Shown here piece by piece: positions 54,638-64,000 of a DNA stretch of 64,000 nucleotides. This stretch comes from Amycolatopsis balhimycina FH 1894 (GTDB lineage: Bacteria > Actinomycetota > Actinomycetes > Mycobacteriales > Pseudonocardiaceae), in contig NZ_KB913037.1 of NCBI RefSeq assembly GCF_000384295.1, positions 5,948,822-6,012,821 of the forward strand, given 5' to 3'. The notes under the pieces were generated by a model. It was not told where the DNA came from. It was given only the letters and a program-made list of their open reading frames with translations, and did no database searches. The translations under genes and the position numbers were made by a program. Position 1 is the first letter of the stretch; each line of letters begins with the position of its first letter.

Positions 54638-55579
54638 GTGACCGGTCACGAGAGAGGTTTCGAACCGGATGACGTTTTCGGCAGTGGCCTGACGGCGTCG
54701 GAGGCGGAGTTCGCCGCCGACCTGTCGGCTGTACAAGCCGACGACGCGCTGCTCGACGCGCTCGGCGGGTCCGACCCGGCGCTCGCCGACGGTCTCGGCG
54801 ACCAGGAGCTCAACGCGTTGCTGGTGGCGTGGCGAAGAGACATCGACAGTGAGCCACTGGCCGAGCTCGTCGACGTCGACACCGCTGTGCGCACCGTCAG
54901 CACCGCCGCTCTCGCGAAGCGGCACGCCTCGGGCGGACGCCGCCGCAGGCTGCTCGTCCCGGTCGCCGTCGCCGCCGCCGTGCTGGCGATCGCGTTCACC
55001 GGGACCGGGCTGGCCGCGCGCTCCGCCGAACCCGGCGACACCCTGTGGGGCCTCGCCAAGGTCCTCTACTCCGATCACACCCGCTCGGTCGAGGCGGCCG
55101 CGACGGCCAAGCTCGACCTCGAGAAGGCCAACCTGGCCATCGCCGGCGGCAACCTCGACGCCGCTCGCGCGGCCCTCCGGGACGCCCAGGCCGCGCTGTC
55201 GCAGGTCACCGACGAGGAGAACCGCGACCAGCTGATGGAGCAGCACCGGCAGCTCGCCGCCCAGCTGCAGAATCCCGGAGCCCCGGTCCAGGGCCCGATC
55301 CAGACCTCCCTGCCGTCGGCTTCGTCCGGCGCCCCGACGTCGCAGGCGCCGCCGGCCGGCTCGGCGACGTCCATCCCCGGCAGCGGCAGCGGCACCACGA
55401 GCATCCCCGGCACGGTGACGCCGACCCCGACGCCGCCGAGCACGACACCGCCACCACCGCCGCCGCCCACGACCGACCCGCCGCCGCCGACCACCACGGC
55501 CGCCAGCGGGAACGAACCGGGAACGCCGCGCAGCGAGTCCGCCGGCGGGCAGCAGCAGGGCGTCACCCAGACGCCGTAG
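54638..55579 (+). CDS. rsdA: Anti-sigma-D factor RsdA-like membrane protein
   Basis: 313 residues. An acidic cytoplasmic N-terminus (about 1-105, ELNALLVAWRRDIDSEPLAELVD) is the predicted sigma-binding segment. One membrane helix follows RRRRLL (about 108-128). The external part has a helical domain with a PGDTLWGLAKV motif and a long Pro/Thr/Ser tail. In M. tuberculosis RsdA holds SigD until proteolysis; operon order and topology agree. Confidence 0.87.
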   Translation: MTGHERGFEPDDVFGSGLTASEAEFAADLSAVQADDALLDALGGSDPALADGLGDQELNALLVAWRRDIDSEPLAELVDVDTAVRTVSTAALAKRHASGGRRRRLLVPVAVAAAVLAIAFTGTGLAARSAEPGDTLWGLAKVLYSDHTRSVEAAATAKLDLEKANLAIAGGNLDAARAALRDAQAALSQVTDEENRDQLMEQHRQLAAQLQNPGAPVQGPIQTSLPSASSGAPTSQAPPAGSATSIPGSGSGTTSIPGTVTPTPTPPSTTPPPPPPPTTDPPPPTTTAASGNEPGTPRSESAGGQQQGVTQTP

Positions 55580-55621
55580 TCAGTCGATGCCGTAGTCAGT
55601 CGGTGCAGTAGTCCTCAGCCC

Positions 55622-55663
55622 GTGAAAAAGCCCTGGTGAGCAATCTCACCAGGGCTTTTTCAC
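55622..55663. terminator. Bidirectional terminator
   Basis: Perfect 19-bp arms (GTGAAAAAGCCCTGGTGAG) with a CAAT loop. A- and T-runs at both ends of the arms serve both strands, between rsdA and the convergent DUF5319 gene. Confidence 0.9.
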
Positions 55664-55682
55664 GGGTATGGGGTCGGTGCGG

Positions 55683-56078
55683 TCAGTAGGCGCTTTCGTT
55701 GGCCGTCACGCCGTCGGCGAAGCCGCGGCAGTAGTCCCAGCTCACGTAGTCGCCGGGGTTCGGGTCGTAGGCCGGCTCGTGCGGCCGCATCCGGCCGTCG
55801 GCCAGCAGCTGCTCGAGGCTGGCCCGCAGGAGGTGCCAGTCGTGGTAGTGCGGTTCGTCGCACTCGCCACAGTCGACGACGATCCCGCGGACTCCGCGGG
55901 GTTCGAGCAGGGCCTGGTAGACGGCCAGATCCGAGAGATCGGCCAGCAGTTCGGTGCGTTCGGAGTCGCTGATCGGCTCGTCCAGCCGATCCTCGGGGTC
56001 TCCGAACGCGCGGGCGGGGTCGTCCGGGTCGTCCGCGAACGGGTCTGGAGGCAGGACATCGTGCGCCACGGCCTGCAC
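55683..56078 (-). CDS. DUF5319 protein (Rv3412 type)
   Basis: 131 residues, acidic: LPPDPFADDPDDPARAF, DLSDLAVYQALLEPRGVRGIVVDCGECDEPHYHDWHLLR and PHEPAYDPNPGDYVSWDYCRGFADG. The Cys/His cluster (CGEC, HYHDWH) suggests metal binding. The position between rsdA and guaB2 is the same as in mycobacteria. The function is unknown. GTG 56069 is an alternative start. Confidence 0.88.
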   Translation of the reverse strand: MQAVAHDVLPPDPFADDPDDPARAFGDPEDRLDEPISDSERTELLADLSDLAVYQALLEPRGVRGIVVDCGECDEPHYHDWHLLRASLEQLLADGRMRPHEPAYDPNPGDYVSWDYCRGFADGVTANESAY

Positions 56079-56174
56079 GGTACCGGTCGGCCCCGGCGGC
56101 TCGCCCACCGCCCGGGGCGGGCAGCGCGCGGTGGATATCATGAGGGGAAGGCTCCGGGTCGCCACTGATCTTGA

Positions 56175-57737
<1,563 letters not shown>

Positions 57738-57813
57738 GTCTGCCCCATCGGACATTCCGCCGGTCCTCCTTGATCGAAAGACTGGGTTTCCAGCGATCGA
57801 GGAGGTAGGCGGG

Positions 57814-58266
57814 ATGGCGGTTTCGCGACGGATGGTGGCGACGGTGGCCGCGGCGGCAGTACTGGGACTCGGCGGCGGTGTGGCAGCTTCGTCCGCCTCG
57901 GCGTCCCCGGGCACGGTGACCGCGGCCCAGACGTCACCGGGGGAGATCTGGAAGCGCACCGAACTCTTCTTCGGCACCGGCAAGCCGGACGGCACCGAGG
58001 TGACCGACAAGGAGTTCGCCGCCTTCTCCGAACGGGAGATCACTCCCGCCTTCCCCGACGGCTTCACCCGGCTGGACGGCAGTGGCCAGTGGCGCGGCGG
58101 CACCGGCGCGATCGTGCGGGAGCACACGCATGTGATCGTGCTGCTCTACCCGTTCGGGAACCGTGACGCCGAACGGGAGATCGAAGAGCTCCGCGCCGAC
58201 TACAGAAAACAGTTCCAGCAGGAGTCGGTACTGCGTTCGGACTCCGTGGAGAAGGTCTCCTTCTGA
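57814..58266 (+). CDS. Secreted DUF3574 protein
   Basis: 150 residues: a Sec signal peptide (VATVAAAAVLGLGGGVAASSASA) and a DUF3574 domain with WKRTELFFGTGKPDG, ITPAFPDGFTRLDGSGQWRG and FQQESVLRSDSVEKVSF. AGGAGG precedes the ATG. The function is unknown. Confidence 0.85.
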   Translation: MAVSRRMVATVAAAAVLGLGGGVAASSASASPGTVTAAQTSPGEIWKRTELFFGTGKPDGTEVTDKEFAAFSEREITPAFPDGFTRLDGSGQWRGGTGAIVREHTHVIVLLYPFGNRDAEREIEELRADYRKQFQQESVLRSDSVEKVSF

Positions 58267-58340
58267 GTTTTCGTGACCTAGCGTGCTTACGGTAATCGGC
58301 CTATCGCCTTGCGTGGCAGTCGTGGTGTGCACTGAACGGC

Positions 58341-58868
58341 ATGACGGTCGGCCGGTTCACACGCGTGCTGCGCAAGGTGTTCTTCGCGGCCGTCGCCCTG
58401 CTCTCGCTGGCCCTCGGTGGCGTGGTCTGCCTGATGTGCCAGGTGCTGGCCGGCCGGGACGCGCCGACCTACCGCGTCGAAGGGCACGTGACCTCCCACG
58501 AGCAGGGCGCGCTCCCGGTCGGCGGGGACGAGGAGGCGGTCAGCCACACCATCGCGGTCGACGCCGGCGACCGGCACTATCGCGTCACCGCGGTGGACCC
58601 CGGCCTGGACCTGCCACCCGGCCAGCCGGTGACACTCGACGTGTCGACGGCGGACGGCAGCATCGCGTACCTGCGGGCCGGCGGCGGCGTCGTCGACCTG
58701 CGCCAGGGCGTGATCCGGCCGGTCCTGCTCATCACCGCGGCCCTGCTCGCCCTGGGCGCGGTGTACTACGGCGCGGTCCGGCTCAACGTCTACCCGCCGG
58801 TCGCGACTTGGCTGGCACTGGCGCTGGGCGCGGTCCTGGCGCCGGTCGCCGTGTTCGTGAGGGTGTAG
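58341..58868 (+). CDS. Membrane protein with external beta domain
   Basis: 175 residues: an N-terminal helix (FFAAVALLSLALGGVVCLM), a beta-rich external domain of about 85 residues (YRVTAVDPGLDLPPGQPVTLDV) and two C-terminal helices. It starts a pair with the next gene, whose domain has the same pattern (DAGLDLEPGLPVRLEI), so the two are probably ancient duplicates. The function is unknown. Confidence 0.7.
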   Translation: MTVGRFTRVLRKVFFAAVALLSLALGGVVCLMCQVLAGRDAPTYRVEGHVTSHEQGALPVGGDEEAVSHTIAVDAGDRHYRVTAVDPGLDLPPGQPVTLDVSTADGSIAYLRAGGGVVDLRQGVIRPVLLITAALLALGAVYYGAVRLNVYPPVATWLALALGAVLAPVAVFVRV

Positions 58869-58870
58869 CG

Positions 58871-59356
58871 ATGGCCGCCGGACTGGTCGCAGCCGTGGTG
58901 AGCGCGGCCTTCGGCGGGGTCGTGCTGGCCCTCGGGATGCTCGGCGTCCTCGAGGCGGACGGACCGGCCGGGCGGGAAGAAGCCACCGTGGAGACGCGGG
59001 GTCAGCACGTGGACAGCTCGAGAGGCCACCTGTACGACCTCGTCCTCCGCACGGCGTCCGGCGAGCACTTCGAGGTCAGCTCGGCCGACGCCGGCCTCGA
59101 CCTGGAGCCGGGGTTGCCGGTTCGCCTGGAAATCTCCGAGGTCGGGAGGTCGGTGCAGGCCGTCGAGGCCGGCGGCCGCCGGATCTCGACCGGGAACTCC
59201 GCCGTCGCGGCCGGCATCTTCGGGGTGCTGCTCGCGGTCACGCCGCTGCTCTTCGCGCTGATGATGGCCGTCGAGTCGGGACGGCCCGTCCTGGCCGCGC
59301 TGAGCGCGACGGCCGGGTTCCTGGCGGGCGCCTTGCCCGTGTTGCTGCTGTTCTAA
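58871..59356 (+). CDS. Membrane protein, paralogue of the preceding gene
   Basis: 161 residues: one N-terminal helix, an external domain with DAGLDLEPGLPVRLEISEVG, and two C-terminal helices. The ATG lies 2 bp after the previous stop. The shared topology and motif suggest the pair acts together. The function is unknown. Confidence 0.7.
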   Translation: MAAGLVAAVVSAAFGGVVLALGMLGVLEADGPAGREEATVETRGQHVDSSRGHLYDLVLRTASGEHFEVSSADAGLDLEPGLPVRLEISEVGRSVQAVEAGGRRISTGNSAVAAGIFGVLLAVTPLLFALMMAVESGRPVLAALSATAGFLAGALPVLLLF

Positions 59357-59432
59357 CCCCCGTGCGCGGGTCACCCACGCGGACTAGCGACAATGGGGCA
59401 CGGCAGATTGTCGTCGTCGGAGGAGGCTTCAC

Positions 59433-60566
59433 GTGCGGGACCTGGTCGAGATCGGGATGGGCCGCACCGCGCGGCGGGCGTACGACCTCGATGACGTCGA
59501 GATCGTGCCGTCGCGGCGGACCCGGTCGTCCTCGGTGGTGTCCACTTCATGGCAGATCGACGCCTACCGCTTCGACCTGCCGCTCGTCACGCACCCGACC
59601 GACGCGATCGTCTCGCCCGGCACCGCGGTCGCCGTCGGCGAGCTGGGCGGGCTCGGCGTGCTGAACGCCGAGGGCCTCTGGGCGCGGCACGCCAACGTCG
59701 AGGACGCCATCTTCCAGCTGGTCCGCGCGGCCGAGGACGTGGAGGACCCGACCGCGGTCGGCCGGGTGCTGCAGGAGCTGCACGCCGCGCCGGTCCGGCT
59801 CGACCTGCTGGCCGAGGCCATCAAGACGGTCCGCGAGTCCGGTGTCACGGTGGCCGCGCGCGTCAGCCCGCAGCACGCCGCCGAGCTGACCCCGGACCTG
59901 ATCTCGGCCGGCGTCGAGATCCTCGTCGTGCAGGGCACGATCATCTCCGCCGAGCACGTGCAGCGCGACGCCGAGCCGCTGAACCTCAAGGAGTTCATCG
60001 GCCGCCTCGACGTGCCGGTGATCGCCGGCGGCGTCAGCGACTACCGCACCGCGATGCACCTGATGCGCACCGGCGCCGCGGGCGTCATCGTCGGCCACGG
60101 CTACACGCCGGGCGTGACGAGCACCGACCGCGTCCTCGGCATCGGTGTCCCGATGGCCACGGCGATCATCGACGCCGCGGCCGCCCGCCGTGACTACCTC
60201 GACGAGACCGGCGGCCGGTACGTCCACGTGCTCGCGGACGGCGGCATGACGACGTCGGGCGACATCGCGAAGGCCATCGCGTGCGGCGCGGACGCCGTCA
60301 TGCTCGGTTCCCCGCTGGCCGCCGCGTCCGACGCGCCCGGGCAGGGCCTGTACTGGACGGCGGCGGCCGCGCACCCGTCACTGCCGCGCTCGCGCGTGGC
60401 GGCAGGCCCGGACTACGCCGTCGACCTGAAGACCCTGCTGTTCGGGCCGTCGTCCGACGCGGAAGGCGTCGTGAACCTCTTCGGGGCGCTGCGCCGGGCC
60501 ATGGCGAAGACGGGCTACTCGGACCTCAAGGAGTTCCAGCGGGTCGGGCTCACCGTTCGCCGGTGA
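59433..60566 (+). CDS. guaB3: GuaB3 family IMP dehydrogenase-related protein
   Basis: 377 residues without CBS domains. It opens VEIGMGRTARRAYDLDDVEIVPSRRTRS, typical of GuaB3. The barrel keeps the phosphate loops ([29 protein letters not shown]), but the catalytic Cys loop of GuaB (GSICTTR) is replaced by GYTPGVTSTDR, with no Cys. Its reaction in actinobacteria is uncertain. GGAGG precedes the GTG. Confidence 0.9.
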   Translation: MRDLVEIGMGRTARRAYDLDDVEIVPSRRTRSSSVVSTSWQIDAYRFDLPLVTHPTDAIVSPGTAVAVGELGGLGVLNAEGLWARHANVEDAIFQLVRAAEDVEDPTAVGRVLQELHAAPVRLDLLAEAIKTVRESGVTVAARVSPQHAAELTPDLISAGVEILVVQGTIISAEHVQRDAEPLNLKEFIGRLDVPVIAGGVSDYRTAMHLMRTGAAGVIVGHGYTPGVTSTDRVLGIGVPMATAIIDAAAARRDYLDETGGRYVHVLADGGMTTSGDIAKAIACGADAVMLGSPLAAASDAPGQGLYWTAAAAHPSLPRSRVAAGPDYAVDLKTLLFGPSSDAEGVVNLFGALRRAMAKTGYSDLKEFQRVGLTVRR

Positions 60567-60744
60567 GGTGCGCGAGGAACGCCGAAAAAGCACCGGCGGA
60601 GTAGACGAGGGCCGGGCGGGGCACCTGATGCTTGGTGTCCCGTACCCCGACGACGCCGGGTCCGGCGCCGATCTCGACGCACGCGTTCTCTTCGAAGTGG
60701 CTGTGGCTCGACTTGCGCCAACCGGTGAGCTGCTCGGGGCCCAT
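60550..60744 (-). CDS. DUF397 protein
   Basis: 64 residues with the DUF397 pattern: GWRKSSHSHFEENACVEIG, then VGVRDTK. GGGAGGGACC precedes the ATG. Its last 17 bp overlap the end of guaB3 on the other strand. DUF397 proteins usually accompany a helix-turn-helix regulator in actinomycetes; none is adjacent here. Confidence 0.85.
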   Translation of the reverse strand: MGPEQLTGWRKSSHSHFEENACVEIGAGPGVVGVRDTKHQVPRPALVYSAGAFSAFLAHLTGER

Positions 60745-60896
60745 CGTGGTCCCTCCCGGAGATCGTGTCCCGCCCGACGGGTCTCGCCGACGTGAACATC
60801 GAGCTTCCAGTTTGCTACCCACGATCACCGCCGGTGAAGCGTCCGGAAGAGTGACTGGCCGGTAACTTACCTCTGGTCAGAACGCGAAGCCGGAGT

Positions 60897-60902
60897 TACG
60901 CT
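60897..60902 (+). promoter_or_regulatory. Candidate -10 box for a leaderless choD transcript
   Basis: TACGCT lies 7 nt before the GTG of choD, with no ribosome site between. Confidence 0.45.
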
Positions 60903-60909
60903 CCCACGT

Positions 60910-62619
60910 GTGACTGCCAGTAACACCACCACCAGTGCGGGTGGCCCCGACTACGACGTCGTCGTGGTGGGGTCGGGGTTCGGCGGCAGCGTCGCGGCGC
61001 TGCGGCTCACCGAGAAGGGCTACCGGGTAGCCGTGGTCGAGGCGGGCCGCCGGTTCGCCGACGACGAGTTCGCGAAGACGTCGTGGGACCTCAAGCGCTA
61101 CCTCTGGGCGCCGCAGGTCGGCTGCTACGGGATCCAGCGCATCCACATGCTCAACGACGTCATGGTGCTGGCGGGCGCCGGTGTCGGCGGCGGTTCGCTC
61201 GTCTACGCGAACACGCTGTACCGGCCGCTCAAGCCGTTCTACGCCGACCGGCAGTGGGCGCACATCACCGACTGGGAGGCCGAGCTCGGCCCGCACTACG
61301 ACCAGGCGAGCCGCATGCTCGGCGTCGTCACGAACCCGACCGTGACCCCGTCCGACGTCGTGATGCGCGACGTCGCGAAGGACATGGGCGTCGCCGATTC
61401 GTTCCACCCGACGCCCGTCGGCGTCTACTTCGGCAAGCCGGGCGAGCGCGCGAAGGACCCGTACTTCGGCGGCGCCGGCCCCGAGCGCACCGGCTGCACC
61501 GAATGCGGCTCCTGCATGACCGGCTGCCGCGTCGGCGCGAAGAACACGCTGGTCAAGAACTACCTCTACCTCGCCGAGCAGGACGGCGCGCAGGTCATCC
61601 CGCTCACCACGGTGACCGCGGTGACGCCGATCGACGGCGGCTACGAGGTCAGCCTGAAGAAGACCGGGACGACGTCCAGGAAGTTCCGGACCACCGTCAC
61701 CGCCGAGAAGGTCGTCTTCGCCGCCGGGACCTGGGGCACCCAGAACCTGCTGCACCGGATGAAGGACACCGGACGGCTGCCGAAGCTGTCGCGACGGCTC
61801 GGCGAGCTGACGCGCACCAACTCCGAGGCCATCATCGGCGCCGCCCGCACCGAGGTCGACGAAAGCCGCAACTTCAGCCGCGGCGTCGCGATCACCTCGT
61901 CGATCCACCCGGACGAGCACACCCACATCGAGCCGGTCCGCTACGGCAAGGGCAGCAACGCCATGAGCCTGCTGCAGACCATCGCCACCGACGGCTCCTC
62001 GCCGGTGCCGCGCCGGCGGCAGCTCGCGCGGTTCCTGCTGAAGCACCCGATCTCCTCGGCGCGGATGCTCAACGGCTACCGCTGGAGCGAGCGCACGGTG
62101 ATCCTGCTGGTGATGCAGAGCCTCGACAACTCGATCACCACGTACACGCGGCGCGGCCTCTTCGGCCGGCGCAAGTACACGTCGAAGCAGGGCCACGGCG
62201 AGCCGAACCCGAGTTTCATCCCGGCCGGGCACGAGGCGAACGTCCGCGCCGCCGAGCACATCGGCGGCATCGCCGGCGGCACCTGGGGCGAGATCTTCGA
62301 CATCCCGCTGACCGCGCACTTCATCGGCGGCGTCCCGATCGGCGCCACGGACGGCGAAGGCGTCATCGACCCGTACCACCGCGTGTTCGGCTACCCCGGG
62401 CTGTCCGTCGTGGACGGCGCGGCGATCACCGCGAACCTCGGCGTGAACCCGTCGCTGACCATCGCGGCCCAGGCCGAGCGCGCGTTCTCCTTCTGGCCCA
62501 ACAAGGGGGAGGCGGACCCGCGGCCACCGCAGGACGCGCCCTACGCCCGCCTGGAGCCGGTGACGCCGAAGAACCCGGCCGTTCCCGCGGAGGCCCCCGC
62601 CGCTCTGCGGCGGTCCTAG
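60910..62619 (+). CDS. choD: GMC-family oxidoreductase, ChoD-like (cholesterol oxidase homologue)
   Basis: 569 residues. FAD-binding DYDVVVVGSGFGGSVAALRLTEKGYRVAVVEAG opens the protein. A Cys-rich loop (TGCTECGSCMTGCRVGAKNTLVKN) and the C-terminal GMC region (GGVPIGATDGEGVIDPYHRVFGYPGLSVVDGAAI) follow. It matches M. tuberculosis Rv3409c, whose true substrate is debated. The order guaB2-guaB3-choD is conserved. Confidence 0.88.
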   Translation: MTASNTTTSAGGPDYDVVVVGSGFGGSVAALRLTEKGYRVAVVEAGRRFADDEFAKTSWDLKRYLWAPQVGCYGIQRIHMLNDVMVLAGAGVGGGSLVYANTLYRPLKPFYADRQWAHITDWEAELGPHYDQASRMLGVVTNPTVTPSDVVMRDVAKDMGVADSFHPTPVGVYFGKPGERAKDPYFGGAGPERTGCTECGSCMTGCRVGAKNTLVKNYLYLAEQDGAQVIPLTTVTAVTPIDGGYEVSLKKTGTTSRKFRTTVTAEKVVFAAGTWGTQNLLHRMKDTGRLPKLSRRLGELTRTNSEAIIGAARTEVDESRNFSRGVAITSSIHPDEHTHIEPVRYGKGSNAMSLLQTIATDGSSPVPRRRQLARFLLKHPISSARMLNGYRWSERTVILLVMQSLDNSITTYTRRGLFGRRKYTSKQGHGEPNPSFIPAGHEANVRAAEHIGGIAGGTWGEIFDIPLTAHFIGGVPIGATDGEGVIDPYHRVFGYPGLSVVDGAAITANLGVNPSLTIAAQAERAFSFWPNKGEADPRPPQDAPYARLEPVTPKNPAVPAEAPAALRRS

Positions 62620-62628
62620 ACTCGGGCC

Positions 62629-62847
62629 GTGACGGCATCCGAGAAGGCGCATGCGCTGCTCGACGGGATCAGGTCACCGGGGCCGTCGTGGCGCGGATGC
62701 GGCTGTCCGAGCTGGCCATCCACCTCGCCGACCTCGACCTCGACGGCGGCGGTCGGCTCCGCCCGGTGTCCGCCTCGCGCCCGCTCTACACTGGGCGTTC
62801 CCCGGCGCGAGGAGTCCGATGTGGACAGCATGAGCAGGCAGGGCTGA
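62629..62847 (+). pseudogene. Possible remnant of a maleylpyruvate isomerase-family gene
   Basis: An N-terminal fragment (TASEKAHALLDGIRSPG) and, in a different frame, RMRLSELAIHLADLDLDGG resemble the start and the R-x-x-E-x-x-x-H-x-x-DLD segment of mycothiol-dependent maleylpyruvate isomerase-like proteins. The middle is missing and the frames do not join, so a decayed gene is likely. Confidence 0.3.
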
Positions 62848-62850
62848 GCC

Positions 62851-64000
62851 GTGGCCGAGCAACCCGCCGGAGAGCCGCACGTCCACCACCATGTGGACGT
62901 GGACAGGCGGACGTTCCTGCGGCTCGCGGGTGTTTCGGCGGCCGGTGCCGTCGCCGCCGCGTGCGCGCCGGACGGCTCCCCGGCGCCGGTCGCGTCGACC
63001 GGCCCGACCGCGCCGCCGGCGTCCGGCGCGCCCACCAGCCGGCTGCCCACCGGGCCGCCGAACTGGGACGATCTGCGCAGCCAGCTGACCGGTGACCTGC
63101 TGCGCCCGGGCACCGACGGCTACGACATCGCCAAGCTCGCGTTCAACCCGGCCTTCGACAACAACAACCCGGTCGCCGTCGCGACGGCGTCCAACGTCCA
63201 GGACGTCCAGGCCTGCCTCCGGGCCGCCGCCGGGCGCGTGACCCTCGCCGCGCGCAGCGGCGGCCACAGCTACGCCGGCTACTCGGTGCCGCAAGGCGGC
63301 CTGGTGATCGACCTCGCGGCGTTGAACAAGATCGAGGTCGCGGGCGGCAAGGCCGTGATCGGCGCCGGCGCGAAGCTGAAGGACGTCTACGCCGCGCTGG
63401 GGCGGGCCGGGCGCGCGCTGCCCGCCGGGTCCTGCCCGACGGTCGGGATCGCCGGGCTGACCCTCGGCGGCGGCATCGGCGTGCTCGCCCGCAACTACGG
63501 CCTGACCTGCGACCACCTGAGGTCCGCACAGGTCGTCACGGCCGACGGCCGGAAGCTCACCGCGTCCGCGGACTCCGAGCCGGACCTGTACTGGGCCCTG
63601 CGCGGCGGGGGCGGCGGCAACTTCGGCATTGTGACCGAGTTCACCTTCGACACCGATCCGGCGCCGGACCTGACGGTGTTCACGCTGCGCTTCCCGGCCG
63701 GGGCCGCGGCCGGCGTGCTCACCGCGTGGCAGCAGTGGATCGCCGCGATGCCGCGGGAGCTCTGGGCGAACCTGGTGCTCTCGGGCGGTTCGCCGGTGCA
63801 GTGCCGCGTCAGCGGGTGCTACGTCGGCGGGGCCGCCGGGCTGAACACGCTGCTCAACAACCTGATCACGAACTCGGGTGCGCGGCCGGCGCAGCGCACC
63901 GTGCGCAGCCTGGACTACCTCGGCGCGATGAAGTTCTTCGAGGGCGGTTCGGACCGGCAGGCGTTCGTGGGGTCGTCGCGGATCATCACGACCCCGGTCG
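62851..64000 (+). CDS. Secreted FAD-linked oxidase (berberine-bridge type), 3' end missing
   Basis: It is open to the window end (383 codons visible). The N-terminus carries a Tat-like motif DRRTFLRLAG, a hydrophobic stretch and the lipobox VAAAC, so it is probably an exported lipoprotein. The FAD domain has ARSGGHSYAGYS, whose His is the usual covalent FAD ligand, and PAGSCPTVG, whose Cys is positioned for a second covalent link, followed by LGGGIGVLARNYGL. The substrate is unknown. Confidence 0.85.
   Translation, partial: MAEQPAGEPHVHHHVDVDRRTFLRLAGVSAAGAVAAACAPDGSPAPVASTGPTAPPASGAPTSRLPTGPPNWDDLRSQLTGDLLRPGTDGYDIAKLAFNPAFDNNNPVAVATASNVQDVQACLRAAAGRVTLAARSGGHSYAGYSVPQGGLVIDLAALNKIEVAGGKAVIGAGAKLKDVYAALGRAGRALPAGSCPTVGIAGLTLGGGIGVLARNYGLTCDHLRSAQVVTADGRKLTASADSEPDLYWALRGGGGGNFGIVTEFTFDTDPAPDLTVFTLRFPAGAAAGVLTAWQQWIAAMPRELWANLVLSGGSPVQCRVSGCYVGGAAGLNTLLNNLITNSGARPAQRTVRSLDYLGAMKFFEGGSDRQAFVGSSRIITTPV

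Noticed and set aside
61083..63095. 670-codon plus-strand frame across choD
   Set aside because: Shadow of choD and of the FAD oxidase start; only a short segment near 62690-62760 resembles a protein and is reported as a possible remnant.

Overview
The window is high-GC actinomycete chromosome. Its backbone gene order matches the Mycobacterium tuberculosis block running from ESX-4 to choD: an Rv3446c-like gene, esxU, esxT, rplM, rpsI, glmM, then glmS, nnr, alr, tsaE, tsaB, rimI, tsaD, groES, groEL1, a whiB gene, an Rv3415c-like gene, sigD, rsdA, an Rv3412-like gene, guaB2, guaB3 and choD. A BldM-like regulator, type VII secretion (T7SS) substrates with a DDFS tail, an AMED_5909-family protein and an exosortase-like enzyme point to a filamentous Pseudonocardiaceae member, most likely Amycolatopsis or a close relative. 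This is inferred from gene content only.

Layout. 1-4.6 kb: end of an ESX-4 locus (membrane Hsp70-like protein, WXG100 pair, DUF4333 protein, lipoprotein). 4.7-7.5 kb: rplM-rpsI and glmM. 7.5-10.4 kb: an accessory trio of a miniature P450, a fatty acyl-AMP ligase and an acyl carrier protein. 10.5-13.8 kb: a second T7SS substrate operon (EspC-like protein, a 797-residue substrate, a small acidic-tailed protein). 13.8-29.5 kb: hydrolase, glmS, nnr, a DeoR/xylulokinase/ABC-ATPase operon, alr, hydrolase, tsaE, a carboxyltransferase/acyl-CoA synthetase pair, and tsaB-rimI-tsaD. 29.5-36.9 kb: GH5 enzyme, wecB, a cell-surface sorting cluster (choice-of-anchor P protein, LAATG peptide, exosortase-like protease, processive glycosyltransferase) and a secreted amidase.

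37.0-48.2 kb: an integrated actinomycete integrative and conjugative element (AICE) of about 11.1 kb. It carries int, xis, a rolling-circle rep, FtsK/TraB, small regulators, Pra, a KorSA-like GntR repressor with three operators, and AT-richer cargo. It is not inserted in a tRNA gene. Its 20-bp att core is half of the groES CIRCE/promoter region, and the right end supplies a replacement -35 region, so the CIRCE operator is intact at attR.

48.2-64.0 kb: groES-groEL1, whiB, a MerR/B12-fold regulator, a TPR-like protein, a BldM-like regulator lacking its phospho-acceptor Asp, sigD-rsdA, a DUF5319 protein, guaB2, DUF3574 and membrane proteins, guaB3, a DUF397 protein, choD and a truncated FAD oxidoreductase.

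The two most notable systems are the exosortase/glycosyltransferase surface-anchoring cluster at 31.7-34.9 kb and the AICE that targets the groESL heat-shock operator. Long, mutually alignable intergenic palindromes recur at gene ends through the window.
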